Assembly (NCBI RefSeq): GCF_000732535.1
Contig: NZ_APNK01000031.1
Location: 1 to 40,678, forward strand
DNA from: Salinisphaera hydrothermalis C41B8
GTDB taxonomy: Bacteria > Pseudomonadota > Gammaproteobacteria > Nevskiales > Salinisphaeraceae
Direction: 5' to 3'
DNA: 40,678 nucleotides
Shown here: positions 1 to 6,041 of the stretch, in pieces
How positions within the stretch are numbered: position 1 is the stretch's first letter
Layout: every line of letters begins with the position of its first letter
Made by a program: the position numbers and the translations under genes
The notes under the pieces: model-generated
The model's input: only the letters and a program-made list of their open reading frames with translations
The model's database searches: none
Told to the model about the DNA's origin: nothing

Positions 1-54
1 ACCCATCAGCTTCAAGGCTTGCGGCTCGGATGAACAATCTACTGAGAGGTCACA
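1..54. mobile_element. Possible terminus of an inserted element, continuing beyond the window
   Basis: On the minus strand the binding-protein reading frame runs normally to a CCTAGG, then changes abruptly at base 54 into sequence starting TGTGACCTCTCAGTAG and stops after a few unrelated residues. A 5'-TGT start is common for insertion-sequence ends. Only 54 bases are visible, with no transposase and no second end, so the nature of the inserted DNA is inferred. A deletion or rearrangement junction would look the same. Confidence 0.3.
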
Positions 55-650
55 CCTAGGCCGTTCTCGTGGGTGGCGAGCGCGCTCTTGTCGAGTTTGC
101 CGTCGACGGTATAGCTGCCGGCCTTGCGGATCGGCACCGTGATCGCCATGTCACGCAGCGCCAGCGGGTAGGCGTATTTCAGGTGGAAACGCACCGAGTA
201 CGGCCCGGTCTGTTCCACCGATTTCAGCCATTGGCCGATATGCTGCTGGGCGCGGGCGCCGTTGGCCGGGTCCATCACGAAGCGATAGGTATAGACCACG
301 TCACGCGCGGTCATCTTCGAGCCGTCGTGGAAGTGCACGTCGTGGCGCAGTTTCACGTCCAGCGTCGTGTCGTTCTCGAAGTGGTAGGACTTCGCCAGCA
401 ACGGCTTGTAGTCGAGCGTTTTCGGATCGACCAGAAACAGATAGTCGTCGGTCAGCTGCGACAGGATGATGTAGGCGCGCTTGGTCGTATAGGTATGGTC
501 GAGATTGCTGATCTCGGACTGGAACGCCACATCCAGCACATGGTCGTGCGTACGCTGGCCGCTGCAGCCGGAGAGCAGAGCGGCCAGGACTACGAGCATA
601 ATGGCCAGCAGGGCCGCGTATCGGTGATGGCGGATTCGAGAGCCGTACAT
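39..650 (-). pseudogene. Peptide-type ABC transporter solute-binding lipoprotein (SBP_bac_5 family), truncated
   Basis: Encodes only the first ~200 residues of a periplasmic substrate-binding protein of the oligopeptide/nickel family, whose members are usually 500-600 residues. Visible features are a lipoprotein signal ending in the lipobox LLSGC (about residues 25-29), the family's early DVAFQSEISNLDH stretch, and the FHDGSKMTARDVVYTYRF block typical of family 5. The frame ends in GLGVTSQ where homologues normally read a GTGPY-like motif, so the C-terminal lobe is lost and the product should not bind ligand. The gene lies 75 bp downstream of the porin gene in the same direction, with a hairpin between them. 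An outer-membrane porin plus binding protein suggests a former uptake locus. No permease or ATPase partner is visible; they may lie beyond the left edge. Confidence 0.8.
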
Positions 651-670
651 CGATGACCTCGGACGGGGGA

Positions 671-709
671 AAACGAAAACCCGGGGCGACCGGGCCGCGC
701 GGCCCGGTC
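671..709 (-). terminator. Terminator-like hairpin downstream of the porin gene
   Basis: Positions 688-709 form a perfect palindrome with 11-base arms (GACCGGGCCGC and its complement). Read on the minus strand it is followed within about 10 bases by two runs of four T. It lies between the porin stop and the start of the truncated binding-protein gene, so it could end most porin transcripts and lower expression of the downstream gene. Confidence 0.6.
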
Positions 710-725
710 TTGAGCGAATCTCGGG

Positions 726-2294
726 TTAGAACATCACCTGCAGGCGGGCTTCCACGGTGTTGCCGTGATCGGGCCCCTTGTAGTCGCCGCTGCGATTGTT
801 GGTGTACCAGAGAATGTCGTTGAGCATGATCCGGCCCCAGTCCGCCGGGTACCAGTTCACCCCGATGGTCGTGCTATGGCCATTGCCGCCCGGATAGTTG
901 GGCTGATCGTTAAAGCTCAGTGCCTGATAGCGGGTGGCGATCTCGAAGGCGCCGTAGCCGCCGCCGGTGACCGGGTTCTTCACATGCGGGAATTTCCACA
1001 CGCCGTTCTTGTGCGAATAGCCGTGGTGTTCGCCGGTCAGGAAATAGCCCGCCTCGACGCTGTAGGCGTCGTAGGCCATGTTCTCCCCGCCGGCGGAATC
1101 GCGCTGGTCGACGTGTCGATGCCCGTACTCGGCGGCGGCCGCAAACGCGCCCAGCGAGGTCGCCAGTTCGAAGCCATAGGCCTGGCTGCTCGACGGGTCA
1201 CGCAACAGACGACTGCGGATGCGGACATTGTCGTTGAAGTGGCCCGCCGTGCGGATGCGTTTGTAGACCGCGCTGTCGCTGCGATCGAAGTCCTCGTAGA
1301 AGCCCCAGGCGCCCAGATGCACCATGTTCGGTCCGCGCCGCCAGGGGTTCCAGTGCACGCGTGACATATAGGTGACGTTGTCCGAGGTATCGTTGCTGCG
1401 GCCGATCGCACCGCTGGTCACCGCCAGCGAGTAGTGCCAGTTGTGGCCGTAGATCTTGCCCTTTACACCCAGGCCGTACGGTCCGCGGTCCGGTTCGACG
1501 GCGTTGTTGACGAAGTTGCGGTCCATGAACCAGGTGTTGTTAGACGAGGTCGCGCCGCTCAGGGTTCGGTCGTCGTACTTGTTGCCGAAGTAAAGTTTGA
1601 CCTCGTGCCCGGCGAGCTCGAAGTCCGGCTCGATGTAGGCCGCGCGCACGCTGGCGTCGTTACCGGCCAGGTCGTATTGCAGGCGATAGTGGAGGTGATC
1701 GGCGATTTTGCCCTTGAAATCCAGACGCAGGCGCCGTGCTTCCGTGCCGCTGATATCGCGGCCGTCGCTCTTGTCGCTGTAGCGCGATCCCGACGTGGTC
1801 GAGGCATCGAACTGCAGCCGCCCGCCGATCTGAAAACTGCGCTTGCCGTCGGCGCTGACGAACTTCGGGCCGCCATCGGACAGGTCCACCGACGAATGCT
1901 GTGAGGCCGAGGCCTGTAGCAGCGCAGTCTTGTCCTGGAGCTCGCTGATCGCCTGGGTATTGCGATCGGTTTGGGCGGTGGCAGCGGGGCCGCTGGACGT
2001 GCCCGATGTGTTGGCCGCGAGCTGCGATGCGGACGGTCGGGTCGCAGCCCGCTTCGCCAGCGCCGGCTTGCTGTGCTGCGCCTGTTCCTCGGCTTCCACC
2101 TTGCTCAGCCGTTGTTGCAGCGCCTGGATCTGTTGCGATTGCTTGGCCAGTTGCGCCGCCTGCTGGCGGACCAGGTCCGCCAACGAGGCGCGGCTGGGCG
2201 GGTTGTCGGCCGCCATCGCGGTGACCGGCACCGCGGCGGCCACGATGATCCCTACGAGCGCACGCATGCGTGCGCCGTGATGATAATCACCCAT
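726..2294 (-). CDS. Outer-membrane porin of the phosphate-selective OprO/OprP type
   Basis: A 522-residue outer-membrane beta-barrel of the Porin_O_P family, which forms trimeric channels for phosphate, polyphosphate or other anions. It has a signal peptide (about residues 10-28, ending AMA-AD), a periplasmic coiled coil rich in Gln and Leu (about 35-75), a low-complexity Ala/Ser/Thr linker, then alternating strands beginning with FQIGGRLQFDAS and ARRLRLDFKGKI. The last residue is Phe (LQVMF), the usual signal for barrel assembly. A GGAGGAG ribosome site lies five bases before the chosen ATG and decides the start over Met10. The hydrolase gene lies 59 bp upstream in the same direction, so the two are probably cotranscribed. 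Substrate is unknown: no pho genes are nearby, so phosphate should not be assumed. Confidence 0.88.
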   Translation of the reverse strand: MGDYHHGARMRALVGIIVAAAVPVTAMAADNPPSRASLADLVRQQAAQLAKQSQQIQALQQRLSKVEAEEQAQHSKPALAKRAATRPSASQLAANTSGTSSGPAATAQTDRNTQAISELQDKTALLQASASQHSSVDLSDGGPKFVSADGKRSFQIGGRLQFDASTTSGSRYSDKSDGRDISGTEARRLRLDFKGKIADHLHYRLQYDLAGNDASVRAAYIEPDFELAGHEVKLYFGNKYDDRTLSGATSSNNTWFMDRNFVNNAVEPDRGPYGLGVKGKIYGHNWHYSLAVTSGAIGRSNDTSDNVTYMSRVHWNPWRRGPNMVHLGAWGFYEDFDRSDSAVYKRIRTAGHFNDNVRIRSRLLRDPSSSQAYGFELATSLGAFAAAAEYGHRHVDQRDSAGGENMAYDAYSVEAGYFLTGEHHGYSHKNGVWKFPHVKNPVTGGGYGAFEIATRYQALSFNDQPNYPGGNGHSTTIGVNWYPADWGRIMLNDILWYTNNRSGDYKGPDHGNTVEARLQVMF

Positions 2295-2353
2295 GAGTCT
2301 CCTCCGAGTCGTGTTATGTCGTGCCGGGCATCGAATGGCCCGGTCGGGGTTGT

Positions 2354-3271
2354 CTAGTCGGCCACCGCGGCGAAATAGGACGCCGCGAAAGGCGTCATCT
2401 GCGCCGGGGTATGGGTCACGCCCGGGATGACCCAGCGTTGCCAGTTGAATGGCGTATCCAGCCGTTTCGCCAGACGTTTGGCGTACTGGAATTCATAAAG
2501 CGAGCGCGCAACGCGTGTATCGCCCTGAGCGTTGGCATAGCGGTTCTGGCGCATGATCGTGTTACGCCGCCGGTTGTCCGCGCCGCCGATCAGGATGAGT
2601 ACGTGTCGGCCGAGATAGGTCTTGAGATCGGCATCGGTGATCTGCGGGACGTCGGCGATGCCGTAGGGCCAGTTCACCTGGCGATCGGGCACGGTGTACC
2701 AGCCGGCCGCGCCCACGATGATGTGGTCCACGCGGGCGTTCGGCATGAACATCGCGAATCGATGCGCGAACTGGGCGCCGGCGCCGTGGCCGTAGAGATC
2801 GTAGCTCGTACGTTCGGTGGTCTGGCGGTTATGACGAAAATCATCGAACACGCGGCCGACCAGCGTGAAGGCCCAGAGCGACTTCGGGTTGAGCGTGTCC
2901 GGCTTGGCCCGGCCAATCGCCTCGCGATGGGTGGTTGCATGAAAGACGTTGCCCAGGTTGTAGCCGTTCGAACCGCGATATGGATCGCGCTTGAACAGCG
3001 GTACCAGGACCATCAGCCCGTTCTGCTCGGCCGGACCAATCCAGCTGTCGCGATACTCGGCCGCATTGCGGCGCAGGCCGTGCAGCACGAACACTACCGG
3101 CATGTCCGGCTTGTAATTGCGCGGTTTGTAATAGAAGACGGTGACGTTCTTGTCGGTCGCCGTGTCGTGATAGACATACTGTCCGGCGCCGGCGGGCAGT
3201 TCATGTGCCGCGCCCGCGAATGCCGCGCTTGCCGCCAGCAGAAATAAAACAAATACCAGTAGTCGGGCCAT
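2354..3271 (-). CDS. Exported alpha/beta-hydrolase-fold protein with a Gly at the nucleophile position
   Basis: A 305-residue protein with a clear signal peptide (residues 1-20, ending AFAGA) and an alpha/beta hydrolase core resembling PHB-depolymerase or esterase-like proteins. The oxyanion region VVFVLHGLRRNAAEY is at about 58-73, a late His lies in IPGVTHTPAQM, and an acid candidate lies in LIGGADNRR. The nucleophile elbow reads YGHGAGAQF where a catalytic enzyme has GHSAG; the codon is GGC, one base from AGC Ser. Either the protein is no longer a serine hydrolase, or it belongs to a subfamily that binds without cleaving. A strong GGAGGAG site precedes the ATG. It is the first gene of the leftward set with the porin and diverges from the LysR gene, its likely regulator. 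Confidence 0.75.
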   Translation of the reverse strand: MARLLVFVLFLLAASAAFAGAAHELPAGAGQYVYHDTATDKNVTVFYYKPRNYKPDMPVVFVLHGLRRNAAEYRDSWIGPAEQNGLMVLVPLFKRDPYRGSNGYNLGNVFHATTHREAIGRAKPDTLNPKSLWAFTLVGRVFDDFRHNRQTTERTSYDLYGHGAGAQFAHRFAMFMPNARVDHIIVGAAGWYTVPDRQVNWPYGIADVPQITDADLKTYLGRHVLILIGGADNRRRNTIMRQNRYANAQGDTRVARSLYEFQYAKRLAKRLDTPFNWQRWVIPGVTHTPAQMTPFAASYFAAVAD

Positions 3272-3387
3272 TTCTCCTCCGTATCCGCCATGGATTAATT
3301 CTGTTCGGGTGTCGGCGGACGTCCCCTTTTTTGTGCCGACTAGAGTTCACCAGGGGGCGGGCGGGGACAAATCTAAAGATGCGATCA

Positions 3388-3410
3388 ACTCATGCGCTTT
3401 TTGCATGAGT
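3388..3410. promoter_or_regulatory. Candidate LysR-type operator in the divergent gap
   Basis: A perfect inverted repeat, ACTCATGC - 7 bases - GCATGAGT, with a T-rich spacer. It contains the T-N11-A core expected of LysR-family recognition sites. It sits 22 bases before the LysR start codon and about 117 bases upstream of the hydrolase start, a usual arrangement for an LTTR that represses itself and activates the divergent operon. Assignment to this regulator is inferred from position and symmetry. Confidence 0.62.
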
Positions 3411-3432
3411 CGCGATCCACGGCTAGGCTCGC

Positions 3433-4371
3433 GTGATGAATATCAAGGCGCTGCGACTGTTCCGGCAGACCGTCATCCGGGGTTCGCTGGGGGCGGCGGC
3501 CGAGGCCATGAATACCAGCCAGCCGGCGGCCAGCCGTCTGATCGCCCAGCTCGAGCACGAGTTGCGGCTGACGCTGTTCGAGCGCTCCGGCCGGCGCCTG
3601 ATGCTCACCGAAGACGGCCAGCAGTTCTTTCGCGAGGCCGAGCACATCGTCTCCGGGCTGGACGAGATTCCGGCCATCGCCGACACCATCCGGGACAAGG
3701 CCCGCCGCCGGTTCCGCGTGATGTCGGCGGCGCGCATCGCTCAGGGGCTGGTCGCGCCGGCACTCACCCGCATGCGCACCGAACATCCCGAGATCGCGAT
3801 GCAGATCGATCTGTATTCGCGCACCGAGCTGGAAAAACGTCTGGGCGTTGGCGTTTACGACCTGGGCGTGATTTCGTTGCCGGTGTCTACCTCGCTGCTC
3901 GATATCCGATCGGTGGAATTGGTGCGCGTACGCGCCGAGGCCATGATGCACGCCGATCATCCGTTGGCAGCCAAAGAGGAAATCACCGCCCACGACCTGG
4001 CCGGCGAACCACTGTTGGGGCTCAATCCGGGCCAGATCTGGCGCGATCATGTCGACCTGTTTCTCAAGGCCGGCGGCGTGGATTCCGAGCACATCGTACA
4101 GACCAGCTCATCGCTGATTGCCTGCCAGATGGCGCGCGACGGGGCGGGCATTGCTATCTTCGACCGGCTCTGTGCGCCGGCCATCGACATGCGTGGTGCG
4201 GTGATGCGGCCGCTCGCTCCCGAGCGTTGGCTGTCGTTCGGCTATGTCTACAGCGAACGTGACGGGCCCAGCGCGGAAACCGAGCTGCTAGTCGCCACCA
4301 TGCGCGACGTGGTCGAAGCCATGCGGGCACGCGGGCCCTCCTATCGAGCCTCGATCGTGCTGTCGGAGTGA
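3433..4371 (+). CDS. LysR-family transcriptional regulator
   Basis: A 312-residue LysR-type regulator. The winged helix-turn-helix fills residues 4-62 (SLGAAAEAMNTSQPAASR, then ERSGRRLMLTEDG), and the rest is a periplasmic-binding-protein-like effector domain (RFRVMSAARIAQGLVAPAL onward). The start is either GTG at 3433 or the adjacent ATG at 3436; neither has a strong ribosome site. The gene diverges from the hydrolase-porin-binding protein set, with the symmetric site at 3388-3410 between them, so it most likely controls that set in response to a small molecule that cannot be named. The family resembles regulators of organic-acid and aromatic uptake loci, but no closer assignment is justified. 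Confidence 0.88.
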   Translation: MMNIKALRLFRQTVIRGSLGAAAEAMNTSQPAASRLIAQLEHELRLTLFERSGRRLMLTEDGQQFFREAEHIVSGLDEIPAIADTIRDKARRRFRVMSAARIAQGLVAPALTRMRTEHPEIAMQIDLYSRTELEKRLGVGVYDLGVISLPVSTSLLDIRSVELVRVRAEAMMHADHPLAAKEEITAHDLAGEPLLGLNPGQIWRDHVDLFLKAGGVDSEHIVQTSSSLIACQMARDGAGIAIFDRLCAPAIDMRGAVMRPLAPERWLSFGYVYSERDGPSAETELLVATMRDVVEAMRARGPSYRASIVLSE

Positions 4372-4562
4372 AGCACGGAGCCGAATTTGGGCGTTGGTCA
4401 AAAGTGACGAAAACTCAATATTTTCAAAGCCGTCTGGGCCGGCTTCAATAAAAAAATACGTTGGTATTGCGATAAGCGTCGCAAGTGATGAACGTGAACC
4501 GGGTTTCGAGCCGAGCGTCCGCGCCTGTAATTCAGGTTTGCCCCCGGGTGATGCGACCCATG

Positions 4563-4960
4563 CGGTATCGTCGATGGATGCCATCAATCAATCGAGCCGG
4601 GCATTAACGCGATCGTCAAGCCGATCGACGACATCTCGTATCAGACCAATCTGCGGGTATTGAATGCTTCGGTCGAGGCCACGCGCCGGGAAGCACGGTC
4701 GGGGTTTTGCGACCGCGGCGACCAAAGTGCGTCAACTGGCCGCGCGATGTGCGACGCGGCGCATGACATCATGGCGCTGGCCGACGATAGCATTCGCACA
4801 GTCGACGCCGGGGGACAACAAGGGCGCCGGCCAGCCGGAGCCCAAGCCCGAGAGCGACCGCGCCGACATGTCGGCAGTGGGCCCGTACGCGACGTCAAGC
4901 CGTGATGACGACGATTCGTTCGAACCGGATCGGGCGGCCTGCGCCTATAGGCCGGCTTCA
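4563..4960 (+). pseudogene. Remnant of a methyl-accepting chemotaxis protein signalling domain
   Basis: Pieces of the conserved cytoplasmic hairpin of a chemoreceptor are readable in order but in different frames. They are VSSMDAINQSSRA (4567 on), INAIVKPIDDISYQTN followed by LNASVEATRREARSGF (from about 4601), AATKVRQLAARCA, IMALADDSIRTVDAG (about 4770-4814), and an acidic Pro-rich tail ending RDDDDSFE. Intact receptors read INAIVxVIDx[29 protein letters not shown], VRxLAQRSA and IKxLIxDSVxxVDAG here. At least three indels and several substitutions in invariant positions (LAL to RVL, [8 protein letters not shown] to REARSGF) show long decay. The sensor and transmembrane parts are absent. The preceding 4372-4562 is relatively A/T-rich noncoding DNA with nothing recognisable beyond a weak hairpin at 4427-4446. 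Confidence 0.72.
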
Positions 4961-5081
4961 GCTTTCGACATTGCGCGACGGGCTCCGTAGAATCACGGAT
5001 GAACAACATCGGCGCTCTTGCGAGGGGCGAGTGCGTCAGCGTGTTGCGCACCGGGCTGCTCGCAGTATTTCGGAGGCCGTG

Positions 5082-5303
5082 ATGATTAGATCAACCGACG
5101 TGTTTACCGTGGTATGTCCCAACCCCGACTGCGGGCAGGCGATCGACCGCTCGGCCTGGTGGCTGTTGCAGCGTGAGGCGTACAGCGCCTGTCCCGCCTG
5201 CGGTGCCGATATGGCCAAAGCGATCGATGAGCAACGGATGGCACTCTGCCGCGACGGCTATGCCGATGCCGAACAGGCTCGAGAGATGCCGATCGCATCG
5301 TAA
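5082..5303 (+). CDS. Small zinc-ribbon-like protein
   Basis: A 73-residue protein with two cysteine pairs, CPNPDCG near residues 12-18 and CPACG near 40-44, spaced like a zinc ribbon. The ATG at 5082 is chosen because a GGAGG motif lies five bases upstream; the open frame extends further 5' but without a better start. There is no signal peptide or membrane segment, so it should be cytoplasmic. It stands alone between the chemoreceptor remnant and a repeat-rich noncoding stretch. The family was not recognised; metal binding is inferred from the cysteines only. Confidence 0.55.
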   Translation: MIRSTDVFTVVCPNPDCGQAIDRSAWWLLQREAYSACPACGADMAKAIDEQRMALCRDGYADAEQAREMPIAS

Positions 5304-5758
5304 CGGGCGAGTGATGCTCGATACGGTTTGAACTGTGCAGACGCGTTTGTTCCAGAGCGTGTCGCCGTGGGATACGCTTATCCGCAGATCAACGTAAATC
5401 ACAGTCAATCGGTGGTGTGCTGATTCGTTGGCGCTGATGTTTTCAGTGCGCCAGGGAACGCAAAGGGCGGAAACGGTGGGTCGGGTTCGCGATGCTCTGC
5501 GGTTTCAGGGCCCCGCACGACTTTTCTCTTCGTCGGCTGCGGCGTTGATGGGTAGCAGCCATCGGCCGGTTTGGGCGGCGGACCGTAAGTCGACATGGCC
5601 GGCCGCGCCGGCGAATGCGGAATAACGTCTCTATCGGATGACGTGAATCCGCTATGCCGCGCGCGTACGCCCGTATCGGTTTCATCTGCGCCATTGGTGG
5701 ATTGGTCTGTTTGCCGGACGAAGCCCGAAAAGCATGGCGGCGCCCAGCCGAGACCTCT
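5304..5758. other. Noncoding stretch before the MITE-like element
   Basis: About 450 bases without a convincing gene. Open frames here have no ribosome sites, domain signatures or consistent codon bias. The only structure recognised is the palindromic repeat copy at 5567-5596. Next to a decayed receptor gene and a MITE-like element, this looks like a region of relaxed selection. Confidence 0.5.
5567..5596. repeat. Dispersed palindromic repeat, copy 1 (degenerate)
   Basis: CGGTTTGGGCGGCGGACCG followed by TAAGTCGACAT matches the hairpin repeat at 10820-10849 in 25 of 30 positions. A second conserved block, GGAATAACGTCTC, follows at 5620 and matches GGAATAGCGTCTC at 10894. The pattern resembles the GTAGGTCGG...CCGACAT palindromes scattered between genes in many proteobacteria. 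This copy has lost some arm pairing. Confidence 0.6.
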
Positions 5759-6028
5759 AGGGCGTGTTGAGGTTTCGTCCGAGTCCGCGCCAAGCGCTGT
5801 TTTGCGGCAAGACGAGGCGTAGCGAACGCGGCGTAGTCTTTCTACGCGAGAGAGCTATAACGCTGTATTGCCGCAAAACAGCGCTTGTCCCTTCGGGTTG
5901 GGCCGCAAATCCCGCCCGGCGGCGTTGCAAGTCTGGGTCGTGGCACGCTACGACGCGGCGACTCGCGCCTTGCCGGTCACGATTTGCGGACGCCAACGCG
6001 GCGCTCGCACGAAACCTCAACACGCCCT
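5759..6028. mobile_element. 270-bp MITE-like element with nested inverted repeats
   Basis: The ends are perfect 20-base inverted repeats: AGGGCGTGTTGAGGTTTCGT at 5759-5778 and its complement at 6009-6028. Inside is a second perfect 20-base pair, CAAGCGCTGTTTTGCGGCAA at 5791-5810 and its complement at 5868-5887. Within that is a 6-base-arm hairpin (GCGTAG/CTACGC, 5831-5847). There is no transposase or coding frame of note, which fits a non-autonomous miniature element moved in trans. No clear target duplication flanks it. It ends 13 bases short of the stop codon of the leftward EAL-CBS-GGDEF gene, so it may also act as that gene's transcript end. The parent element is unknown. Confidence 0.8.
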
Positions 6029-6041
6029 GGGGCGCCGAGAG

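Noticed and set aside
4427-4446. Hairpin AAGCCG / CGGCTT after the LysR gene as a terminator
   Set aside because: Stem of only six pairs and no T-run on either strand; an A-run follows on the plus strand.
5304-5758. Open frames of 60-116 codons on both strands in the gap before the MITE-like element
   Set aside because: No start signals, domain motifs or consistent codon bias; strongly Arg/Pro-rich translations typical of noncoding high-G+C DNA.
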